12,500 nucleotides of DNA from Chrysomallon squamiferum (GCA_012295275.1 CM022678.1:5408559-5421058), one strand, 5' to 3'. Numbered from the stretch's first letter, positions 1 to 7,468 are shown. A program made the numbers and translations. Notes: generated from the letters alone by a model not told the origin.

Positions 1-197
1 ATACACTACATTACAAAAACACATTCATTATATTCAATATTAATCGTTTTCTTTTCTTTTTTTTTTTTTTTTTTTTTTTTAACTATATTGCATTATTTGT
101 GTGCACTGAATAATAATAAACAAAAATATAAAAATTAACACTAGAAAACCATGAGGTCAGACATTTTTTTTTCTTCGTAATACATTTATTGTTTATT
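1..197. other. AT-rich flank with T run
   Basis: No gene is visible. A 24-nt T run lies at 57-80. The first 15 bases (ATACACTACATTACA) read on the reverse strand as TGTAATGTAGTGTAT, which resembles the satellite that starts near 198 but in the opposite orientation. The rest is AT-rich sequence without recognisable motifs. Confidence 0.6.
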
Positions 198-2460
198 AGT
201 AATGTAGTGTGTGGTGTTGTGTAGTATACTAGAGGGTACTGTAATGTAATTTAATTTAATTTAGTGTTGTGTAGTGTAATTTTATTTAGTGTAGTGTAGT
301 GTAGTGTAGTATAGTTTAGTGTATTGTAATTTAGTGTAGTGTAGTGTAGTGTGGTGTAGAGTAGAATAATGTTATTTAGTGTAGTGCAGTGTACTGTAGT
401 ATAGTGTAGTGTGGTGTAGTGTAGTGTAGTGTAGTGTAGTGTAGTGTAGTGTAATGTTATTTAGTGTAGTGCAGTGTACTGTAGTATAGTGTAGTGTGGT
501 GTAGGTGTAGTATAGTTTAGTGTATTGTAATTTAGTGTAGTGTAGTGTAGTGTAGTGTAATTTAGTGTAGTGCAGTATAGTGTAGTGTGGTGTAGGTGTA
601 GTATAGTTTAGTGTAATGTAATTTAGTGTAGTGTAGTGTAATGTTATTTAGTGTAGTGCAGTGTACTGTAGTATAGTGTGGTGTGGTGTAGGTATAGTAT
701 AGTTTAGTGTATTGTAATTTAGTGTAGTGTAGTGTAATTTTGTGTAGTGCAGTATAGTGTAGTGTGGTGTAGGTGTAGTATAGTTTAGTGTATTGTAATT
801 TAGTGTAGTGTAGTGTAGTGTAGAGTAATGTAATTTAGTGTAGTGCAGTATAGTGTAGTGTAGCGTAGTATGGTGTAGGTGTAGTGTAATGTAATTTAGT
901 GTAGTGTAGTGTAGTGTAGTGTAATGTAATTTAGTGTAGTGTAGTGTAATGTAATTTAGTGTAGTGTAGTGTAATTTAGTGTAGTGCAGTATAGTGTAGT
1001 GTGGTGTAGGTGTAGTATAGTTTAGTGTAATGTAATTTAATTTAGTGTAGTGTAGTGTAATGTTATTTAGTGTAGTGTAGTGTACTGTAGTATAGTGTAG
1101 TGTGGTGTAGGTGTAGTATAGTTTAGTGTAATGTAATTTAGTGTAGTGTAGTGTAGTGTAATTTTTTGTAGTGCAGTATAGTGTAGTGTGGTGTAGGTGT
1201 AGTATAGTTTAGTGTATTGTAATTTAGTGTAGTGTAGTGTAGTGTAGTGTAATGTAATGTAATTTAGTGTAGTGCAGTATAGTGTAGTGTAGTGTATGGT
1301 GTAGGTGTAGTGTAATGTAATTTAGTGTAGTGTAGTGTAGTGTAGTGTAATGTAATTTAGTGTAGTGTAGTGTAATGTAATTTAGTGTAGTGTAGTGTAA
1401 TTTAGTGTAGTGCAGTATAGTGTAGTGTGGTGTAGGTGTAGTATAGTTTAGTGTATTGTAATTTAGTGTAGTGTAGTGTAATTTTGTGTAGTGCAGTATA
1501 GTGTAGTGTGGTGTAGGTGTAGTATAGTTTAGTGTATTGTAATTTAGTGTAGTGTAGTGTAGTGTAGTGTAATGTAATTTAGTGTAGTGCAGTATAGTGT
1601 AGTGTAGCGTAGTATGGTGTAGGTGTAGTGTAATGTAATTTAGTGTAGTGTAGTGTAGTGTAGTGTAATGTAATTTAGTGTAGTGTAGTGTAATTTAGTG
1701 TAGTGCAGTATAGTGTAGTGTGGTGTAGGTGTAGTATAGTTTAGTGTAATGTAATTTAGTGTAGTGTAGTGTAATGTTATTTAGTGTAGTGTAGTGTACT
1801 GTAGTATAGTGTAGTGTGGTGTAGGTGTAGTATAGTTTAGTGTAATGTAATTTAGTGTAGTGTAGTGTAGTGTAATTTTTTGTAGTGCAGTATAGTGTAG
1901 TGTGGTGTAGGTGTAGTATAGTTTAGTGTATTGTAATTTAGTGTAGTGTAGTGTAGTGTAGAGTAATGCAATTTAGTGTAGTGCAGTATAGTGTAGTGTA
2001 GCGTAGTATGGTGTAGGTGTAGTGTAATGTAATTTAGTGTAGTGTAGTGTAGTGTAGTGTAGTGTAGTGTAGTGTAATGTAATTTAGTGTAGTGTAGTGT
2101 AGTGTAGTGTAGTGTAATGTAATTTAGTGTAGTGTAGTGTAGTGTAGTGTAGTGTAGTGTAGTGTAGTGTAGTGTAGTGTAGTGTAGTGTAATGTAATTT
2201 AGTGTAGTGTAGTGTAGTGTAATGTAATTTAGTGTAGTGTAGTGTAATTTAGTGTAGTGTAGTATAGTGTAGTGTGGTGTAGGTGTAGTGTGGTGTAGGT
2301 GTAGTATAGTTTAATGTAATGTAATTTAGTGTAGTGTTGTGTAGTGTAGTGTAATGTAATTTAGTGTAGTGTGGTATAGTGTAGTGTAATGTAATTTAGA
2401 GTAGTGTAGTGTAGTGTAGTGTAGTGTAATTTAGCATAGTGTGTAGTGTAATGTGGTAGA
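198..2460 (+). repeat. TGTAG pentanucleotide satellite array
   Basis: About 2.26 kb is built almost wholly from TGTAG and one- or two-base variants: TGTAA, TGTGG, TGCAG, TATAG, TTTAG, TGTAT, TGTAC and AATTTAG blocks. C is nearly absent from the + strand; it appears mainly in TGCAG, TGTAC and the rare TAGCG variant. The longest pure stretch I see is 13 exact units (2126-2190). The edges are more degenerate: left around 198-300, right around 2400-2460. Stop codons (TAG) recur every 15 nt in all three + frames, so it is not coding on that strand. It does not match the TTAGGG telomere repeat. Nothing shows a function or whether it is transcribed. Confidence 0.97.
766..2275 (+). repeat. Higher-order repeat units inside the satellite
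   Basis: The marker GGTGTAGGTGTAG (or GGTGTAGGTATAG) recurs at 498, 589, 685, 766, 872, 1003, 1104, 1190, 1298, 1429, 1510, 1616, 1722, 1818, 1904, 2010 and 2276, giving units of mostly 81-131 bp. A larger unit is also visible. Block 766-1189 (424 bp) and block 1510-1903 (394 bp) show the same succession of sub-units, differing by about 25 bp plus 5 bp of pentamers. Block 1190-1509 (320 bp) is a shortened version, and 1904 onward starts another copy that then dissolves into pure pentamers. The rare variant TAGCGTAGTATGG appears at the same place in three blocks (about 860, 1604 and 1998). Confidence 0.85.
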
Positions 2461-2626
2461 ATGATGTGGATATCGGTAGTTAATCGAAATCGAATATTTT
2501 CTTCAAGTCATTAATAACACAACAACATCGACAGTTTTGTTTGAACAAGAGCAAAACCCGTCAATCATAATAATAATAATAATAAAAATAATAATAATAA
2601 TTAAAAAAATAATAATAAAAAAATAA
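2461..2626. other. Spacer between satellite and CRE pair, with AAT repeat
   Basis: Unique AT-rich sequence covers 2461-2560, followed by an imperfect AAT microsatellite from about 2566 to 2602 and AT-rich degenerate repeat to 2626. It lies directly upstream of the CRE pair, so it may be part of the proximal promoter of the GT17 gene, but no further element is identifiable. Confidence 0.6.
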
Positions 2627-2658
2627 TGACGTCACATTTAAAATCGGTTATGACGTCA
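2627..2658 (+). promoter_or_regulatory. Pair of palindromic CRE sites (TGACGTCA x2)
   Basis: Two perfect TGACGTCA octamers lie at 2627-2634 and 2651-2658, 24 bp apart start to start. This is the consensus cAMP-response element bound by CREB/ATF-type bZIP factors. A TATA-like TTTAAAA is at 2637-2643, between them. They lie about 60-90 bp upstream of a consensus splice donor at 2717 and about 1.05 kb upstream of the GT17 start codon. This fits a proximal promoter whose first exon is non-coding. That the sites drive this gene is inferred from position only. Confidence 0.55.
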
Positions 2659-2716
2659 AGTATCGCCATTACATTAGTGCTCGAAGACGACTAAGTTATA
2701 CTGCGTTTTACAGAAG
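2659..2716 (+). other. Candidate 5' non-coding first exon of the GT17 gene
   Basis: The sequence ends CAGAAG followed by GTAAGA (GT at 2717-2718), a strong match to the metazoan donor consensus AG|GTRAGT. No ATG occurs between the second CRE and the donor. A TAG at 2675-2677 closes the frame that would join exon 2 in phase, so protein synthesis would not begin here. The start of the exon is unknown; the left coordinate is only the end of the CRE. Transcript data would be needed to place the transcription start. Confidence 0.4.
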
Positions 2717-2790
2717 GTAAGAAATTTTCAACCTCCCATCATTATCCTCATCGCTGTCGTTTTCATTATATTTTGTTACTATTAGATTTT

Positions 2791-2812
2791 CTTCTTCTTC
2801 TTCTTCTTCTTC

Positions 2813-2841
<29 letters not shown>
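2791..2841. repeat. Compound (CTT)8(ATT)9 microsatellite
   Basis: Eight CTT units run directly into nine ATT units, within the candidate leader intron. Confidence 0.95.
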
Positions 2842-2844
<3 letters not shown>

Positions 2845-2915
2845 CTGATACTGACAGCACTTCATCTTTTGTAATTTCCCATTTGTAATTTCAAAATTTC
2901 CATCTGTATCCGTGA

Positions 2916-2946
2916 TTTTATTTATTTATTTATTTATTTATTTATT
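2916..2946. repeat. (TTTA)n microsatellite
   Basis: About seven TTTA units, within the candidate leader intron. Confidence 0.93.
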
Positions 2947-3120
2947 CACATATCCTCTCTTTCAAAATATACGAAATTTTATTTCAGAACATACACAACA
3001 CAAAACGCGTGTCACTTTTAAATTCCGTGCACGATCCCCTTCATTATTATTCATAGATTTTTAATCTTGTTACAAAGATACGAAGAAAACAGATTTTCTC
3101 CAATTCGGTGTCAGCCTTAT

Positions 3121-3162
3121 TAGTGAAAGCCTCCTAGCACAAATTGCTCGAGGCTGTTACGA
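3121..3162 (+). other. Imperfect hairpin in the candidate intron
   Basis: AGCCTC (3128-3133) pairs with GAGGCT (3150-3155), and AGCA (3136-3139) with TGCT (3145-3148) around a CAAAT loop. Weaker outer pairing continues to about 3121/3162. The stem is too short and interrupted for a typical pre-miRNA. It may be chance. Confidence 0.3.
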
Positions 3163-3209
3163 TATCATCCAGCAGTTTCAGTATGTGTTTGCCCTAAAAA
3201 TCATTTATC

Positions 3210-3277
3210 AGCACTTAAAAAAAAAAAAAATTAATATATATAAAAAAAAAAAAAAAAAAAAAAAGTGCTCAAGCACT
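3210..3277. repeat. A-run pair bounded by inverted AGCACTT / AAGTGCT
   Basis: A14 (3217-3230) and A23 (3242-3264) are separated by a short AT segment. AGCACTT precedes them (3210-3216) and AAGTGCT follows (3263-3269). A second inverted copy gives the near-palindrome AGTGCTCAAGCACT at 3264-3277. Confidence 0.8.
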
Positions 3278-3476
3278 CACATGGCGTTTGTCACCCGTAG
3301 TATCAGTACAGTACAGTTGCCTGCTTTATTTTTCATTGTTTATTTACTAATTAACGTATGTTTAATTTTGATCCAGAGAACCACAGAATCTACCACTGAT
3401 CCCCAACTTGCCGGATAAACTATAATAATAAACTAGAAGAAGAAATACAAATAATTAAATTAATAGAAAATACACA

Positions 3477-3499
3477 TTTTTTTTTTTTTTTTTTTTTTT
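3477..3499. repeat. T23 mononucleotide run
   Basis: Uninterrupted run of 23 T's in the candidate leader intron, about 120 bp before the proposed acceptor. Confidence 0.95.
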
Positions 3500-3546
3500 A
3501 ATGACCTTATTTATCTACTATATATATGTAGATAGATAGATAGATG

Positions 3547-3567
3547 TGAATTTCTTCTTCTTCTTTT

Positions 3568-3613
<46 letters not shown>

Positions 3614-3618
3614 CTCAG
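3547..3618 (+). promoter_or_regulatory. Extreme polypyrimidine tract and 3' splice acceptor
   Basis: A pyrimidine stretch (TTC repeats, then 44 T's at 3570-3613) is followed by CTCAG with AG at 3617-3618. There is no AG between the start of the T run and this AG, as expected for a functional acceptor. It sits 75 bp before the GT17 start codon. The long T run would probably vary in length between individuals. Confidence 0.5.
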
Positions 3619-3693
3619 GCATACACAAGAAATCAAACATTAAAATATTCATCCTGCAAAACAGTAAAAAAAACAACACAGCAACAACAAACG
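3619..3693 (+). other. 5' UTR segment in the coding exon
   Basis: These 75 bases between the acceptor and the start codon are A-rich and contain no ATG in any frame. The coding frame stays open back to the acceptor, but no in-frame ATG is available there. If the transcript is spliced 2716 to 3619, the first AUG of the mRNA after the CREs is the one at 3694. Confidence 0.5.
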
Positions 3694-5211
3694 ATGATAA
3701 CACTTAACATGAATCACAAAATTGTTCTCTTGTTTGTACCATTCGTGTTGGCCGCATTAAATGTTTTGTATCTGATCGACAACCAGAAACCCACTGCACT
3801 CAAGCAGTCTGTAGCAAGAAACAGTTCGGGCAGTTTGTTAACGTCTTCGTCAGACTATCCACATAGAGAACTCGATATCACGTGCCGAGAGAACGATACC
3901 AAACGCCGGAATGTTCCGTTCACACCCAGAGAGGCTGCGATGATCTTACACTGGTACAAAAGCGTGGATGATTACTTCAGCCCAAACAGGACAGATCCAA
4001 TTAACCTGCCGGAAGACGAAGGCGATAATTTGTTTCAGAACTACGATGTTTCCCACAACTCGTCGGTTCATCGCTTAGAAGACGCGAAGTCCGATTACTT
4101 TTATTTTTCTGGTAAAAATATCGCGTGTTACAAACGAGGCACAGAGAAAATGAAAAACGAGACAGACGGAAACAGGACGTGCGTATGTTTCCCGAGTTTC
4201 ACTGGAAAATATTGTTCTGTGCCTCAAACCGTAGACGTGGCTCTCAAGAAACTGAAAAAAAAATACGTGTTCACGCCTCGAATGGTTCCGCGCAGAATTA
4301 TCTTCGCCTTGACGTTCAACATGGAACACGTTGTGCTTTTTCTGAAGATGTTACAGACCGCGCCCGCCGTCGATTTATTTCTCATCCTGGAAGGAAACGT
4401 CACCAACTACGGTGATCCGAAACCGCTTTACTTACTTCCGGCTTTGAAGAGGGGATTCCTGCGCCGCTGGCACGGTAAAATAATGCACATGTTTAACGGT
4501 GAATTTGTTCCGACCGCTCGAAAACATGGAGAGGGTTTTGATCAAGAACGTCACATCAGATCGTTGTTTGGACCTGCAATAAAAGAACGTGTTAAAAACG
4601 TGCGCGATGATGATTTGTTTATGTATTTCGACGCAGACGAGACTCCAGGGCTGGACGAGCTACTTTTTCTCAAACTGCACGACGGATTTCCGGTTCCCGT
4701 TGGATTTTTCTTGCAGCTGTTTCGCTACGGATTGTACTGGTTCGACCAGAAAGTGAAGTGGCCAGCTATGGGTGTGTCTACTGTTAAAATGTTTTACGAT
4801 GTTTATTCGGGAAATTCAAATATTCTCCGAGGTCACATTTATAACGATCGATATAATATGGGAATAAAAAACTTCGGAGGAGACCGTTTGCACGACGTGT
4901 GGTTCATGGGCTCCGCAGAACTGCACGCTGGCTGGCATCTGTCGTATTTCGGGACACCGGGTCAAGTCTACGTGAAAATCATGTCCACTATAAACGCAGA
5001 CTGGCCAAGATGGGCAGATAACCCAAAGAACAGAAATATTACTTACATTTTATCCCTTTTCAGACGGGGTGGGTTCTTCCATCTCAAACACGATTTCGTA
5101 CCCGTCTGTCCTAACACAAACCCGACATTTAAAGACTTAAGCTACATTTTTAAACACCCGAAATATTTTAACTATTTACTGGTAAACCCTGGCAGGATTG
5201 TTACGTCGTGA
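3694..5211 (+). CDS. Beta-1,4-N-acetylglucosaminyltransferase-like protein, GT17 (MGAT3-like)
   Basis: The 505-residue product is a predicted type II Golgi membrane enzyme. GT17 enzymes such as vertebrate MGAT3 add a bisecting GlcNAc to the core beta-mannose of N-glycans from UDP-GlcNAc; the acceptor here is unknown. A short cytosolic N-terminus precedes one membrane anchor (about residues 10-28). A variable stem follows (about 30-140). A half-EGF-like cysteine cluster comes next (C145, C163, C165, C174, with CVCFPSFTGKYC), then the catalytic domain (about 199-500). Family hallmarks include RRIIFALTFNMEH (200-212), LEGNVTNYGDPKPL (232-245), DDDLFMYFDADETPG (305-319, acidic D313/D315/E316), HAGWHLSYFGTP (411-422) and the C-terminal YLLVNPG. 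Eight N-glycosylation sequons are present (N43, 67, 98, 122, 155, 160, 235, 448). No intron interrupts the coding region, as in vertebrate MGAT3. The ATG at 3694 has A at -3; Met6 (3709) is an equally good alternative. Composition is clearly more GC-rich than the flanks. The family call is firm; exact bisecting activity is not established. Confidence 0.93.
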   Translation: MITLNMNHKIVLLFVPFVLAALNVLYLIDNQKPTALKQSVARNSSGSLLTSSSDYPHRELDITCRENDTKRRNVPFTPREAAMILHWYKSVDDYFSPNRTDPINLPEDEGDNLFQNYDVSHNSSVHRLEDAKSDYFYFSGKNIACYKRGTEKMKNETDGNRTCVCFPSFTGKYCSVPQTVDVALKKLKKKYVFTPRMVPRRIIFALTFNMEHVVLFLKMLQTAPAVDLFLILEGNVTNYGDPKPLYLLPALKRGFLRRWHGKIMHMFNGEFVPTARKHGEGFDQERHIRSLFGPAIKERVKNVRDDDLFMYFDADETPGLDELLFLKLHDGFPVPVGFFLQLFRYGLYWFDQKVKWPAMGVSTVKMFYDVYSGNSNILRGHIYNDRYNMGIKNFGGDRLHDVWFMGSAELHAGWHLSYFGTPGQVYVKIMSTINADWPRWADNPKNRNITYILSLFRRGGFFHLKHDFVPVCPNTNPTFKDLSYIFKHPKYFNYLLVNPGRIVTS

Positions 5212-5275
5212 GTCTAAGTTATTTATTTAAAATTTTAGTCCTGTAAAAAATTGGTGGTGCATTTTTTTTTTTTTT

Positions 5276-5427
5276 ACTTTTCTTTGTTTGTTTGTTTCTC
5301 GGATTGTTCTTTCTTCTATACAATCCCCATTTGTCACGTAAAAATAATTTTACAAAAAATAAAATAAAAGTAACATAAATTAACTTGTTTTTTTTTTTTT
5401 TTTACTTTTCTTTGTTTGTTTGTTTCT
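5276..5427 (+). repeat. Duplicated T-rich module in the 3' UTR
   Basis: The 24-nt stretch beginning ACTTTTCTTTG is identical at 5276-5299 and 5404-5427. Each copy is preceded by a T run (14 and 16 T's). The offset is 128 bp. The second copy continues into a TTTC tract. Confidence 0.85.
5358..5368 (+). terminator. Overlapping AATAAA poly(A) signals (proximal)
   Basis: Two overlapping AATAAA hexamers (5358-5363 and 5363-5368) lie about 150 bp after the stop codon. A T16 run follows about 20 bp downstream. This is a plausible proximal polyadenylation signal. Confidence 0.4.
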
Positions 5428-5499
5428 TTCTTTCTTTCTTTCTGTATTTATTGATTTATTTAATTATTTATTTATTTATATATGTTTATTTATACCACA

Positions 5500-5505
5500 A
5501 ATAAA
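5500..5505 (+). terminator. AATAAA poly(A) signal with GU-rich downstream element (distal)
   Basis: AATAAA is followed after about 15 bp by TTTTGTTTTGTGG and then a TTG repeat (about 5520-5558), the arrangement expected of a downstream GU-rich element. Cleavage near 5515-5525 would give a 3' UTR of about 310 nt. Confidence 0.5.
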
Positions 5506-5539
5506 TGACAAGTAGTGTACTTTTGTTTTGTGGATATTA

Positions 5540-5594
5540 TTGTTGTTGTTGTTGTTGTTATTATTATCATCATCATCATCATCTTCATCATCAT
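5540..5594. repeat. Compound TTG / ATT / ATC trinucleotide tract
   Basis: Successive TTG (about 5540-5558), ATT and ATC (about 5567-5594) units. Open frames here encode only homopolymer runs. Confidence 0.9.
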
Positions 5595-6383
<789 letters not shown>

Positions 6384-6399
6384 TTATTATTATTATTAT

Positions 6400-6449
<50 letters not shown>

Positions 6450-6468
6450 ATAGTAGTAGTAGTAGTAT
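6384..6468. repeat. Compound (ATT)n(AGT)n microsatellite
   Basis: ATT units to about 6400, then about 22 AGT units to 6467 with one AAT interruption near 6449. Confidence 0.95.
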
Positions 6469-6469
6469 C

Positions 6470-6537
6470 CTCTTTTATTGTTAGTTATTTTGGAGGTTCT
6501 TTATTTTTTTTGGGGGGGGTGTTTTTGTTGGGGATTA
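6470..6537 (+). repeat. Diverged dispersed repeat, copy B
   Basis: CTCTTTTATTG, then GAGGTTCTTTATT, a T run and G8, resembling 5601-5664 in order and sequence. It lies immediately after the AGT tract. Confidence 0.45.
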
Positions 6538-6690
6538 TGTAATAATAAATATTTTATTTGCTGTTGTTCTTTTTCTGCTATGTCTCGTGTATTTTGTAGT
6601 ATTATGATTTTAATTTAAACTTTTATAAATGCAAATAAAATTCATGTATAGTCACGAACACAAATTGCAGACTGGCAATATTAGTTTATT
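6538..6690. other. AT-rich spacer
   Basis: No gene or motif of note between the G-run repeat and the ATC tract. Confidence 0.5.
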
Positions 6691-6725
6691 ATCATCGTCA
6701 TCATCATCATCATCATCATCATCAT
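6691..6725. repeat. (ATC)n microsatellite
   Basis: About eleven ATC units, one with a G substitution, followed by a short ATT tract. Confidence 0.92.
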
Positions 6726-6924
6726 TACCAGTATATTATCATTATTATTATTAATAGTAGTACTTTGGTGTGTTTTTTTCTCTCTTTTTTTTTTTAATTT
6801 TTAATTTTTAATTTTTTGTGTGTGGCCTTGTTCTTGTTGTTTTGTTGTTTTCGTATCTGTGTCTGCTTGGCTAACCTGTCATTAGTGCAGTTACTGAAAA
6901 CGTCTAACTAACAAGCAACATCCC

Positions 6925-7010
6925 AGATGCCCACCTTATCCTCCTTCGCACCTACTTCGTTACCCTGGTCCACCTGTTTGGTACTAATCCCCTCTCATAC
7001 GTCCGCTTAA
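6925..7010. other. C-rich patch in AT-rich spacer
   Basis: About 85 bp are strikingly C-rich on the + strand (CCCAGATGCCCACC, CCTCCTTCGCACC, CCCCTCTCATACG). Open stretches on either strand are under 35 codons and lack an ATG. It could be a remnant of an exon or an inserted element; I cannot identify it. Confidence 0.35.
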
Positions 7011-7046
7011 TTTATGTCATTAGATTGTTACTGCAACGCATATTAA

Positions 7047-7172
7047 AATATGTTTGAAGTATTGTTGTATTTAAATATTTTCCGTTTGCTTCGATCAAAT
7101 ATGTCTTTGAAAACACATTTAAATATATACGTTTGCTTCGATCAGTATGTCTAGAAAACACATCAGTATATA
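7047..7172 (+). repeat. 47-bp minisatellite, about 2.7 copies
   Basis: CGTTTGCTTCGATCA starts at 7083 and again at 7130. The unit continues ATATGTCT, AAAACACAT and TATATA in both copies (47 and 43 bp). A 5' partial copy with AATATGT, TTGAA and ATTTAAATAT lies at 7047-7082. Confidence 0.75.
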
Positions 7173-7184
7173 CGTAATCACACG

Positions 7185-7219
7185 ACACACACACACACAC
7201 ACACACACACGCACGCACG
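7185..7219. repeat. (AC)n microsatellite with GCAC end
   Basis: About 13 CA units followed by GCACGCACG. Confidence 0.93.
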
Positions 7220-7296
7220 TATGATACTAATAATACAAATGCGTATGCATACGTCTATTAAGTCAGTTTTATCATATGCTTGCACTTATTCGATTT

Positions 7297-7336
7297 TATC
7301 ATCATCATCATCATTTATTTATTTATTTATTTATTT
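7297..7336. repeat. (ATC)n(TTTA)n compound tract
   Basis: ATC units run into TTTA units ending near 7336. Confidence 0.9.
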
Positions 7337-7468
7337 ACATGTGTTCAGGTATATGTGTTTACTTCATTTAAAATTTTGAAGAGGAGCTCTATACTCTCTA
7401 TTTCATCTTTCGATAAACAAGAAATATTTTATTTGAAAATGATAATGGACCGTACGTACAATGAAAGA

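Larger units (their letters stand above)
2717..3618 (+). other. Candidate leader intron (902 bp) of the GT17 gene
   Basis: The interval begins GTAAGA and ends with T44 plus CTCAG (AG at 3617-3618). It is filled with simple repeats: (CTT)8 at 2791-2814, (ATT)9 at 2815-2841, a TTTA tract at 2916-2946, A runs at 3217-3230 and 3242-3264, a T run at 3477-3499 and a TAGA tract near 3528-3544. A second plausible acceptor, TTTTATTTCAG, lies at 2977-2987, so an additional or alternative leader exon starting at 2988 is possible. Reading frames inside the interval are low-complexity and are not taken as genes. Confidence 0.42.
5212..5520 (+). other. Candidate 3' UTR of the GT17 gene
   Basis: About 300 bp lie between the TGA and a poly(A) signal with GU-rich sequence after it. 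TTATTTATTTA occurs right after the stop (5219-5229) and a cluster of overlapping ATTTA motifs lies at about 5446-5492. These match AU-rich element pentamers, although TTTA repeats are common throughout the window. A T-rich module is present twice (see the separate repeat entry). Confidence 0.5.

Noticed and set aside
198-2460. Telomere or CRISPR-like array
   Set aside because: The unit is TGTAG, not TTAGGG; there are no spacer/repeat alternations, only variant pentamers.
3185-3418. 77-codon + strand open frame with poly-Lys
   Set aside because: It runs through two A tracts inside the candidate intron; composition is low-complexity and there is no domain.
3518-3703. Reverse-strand open frame with a long poly-Lys run
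   Set aside because: It is the complement of the T44 pyrimidine tract and overlaps the start of the real gene.
4075-4415. Open frames in other frames and on the reverse strand within the GT17 gene
   Set aside because: Shadows of the convincing GT17 coding region; none has family motifs.
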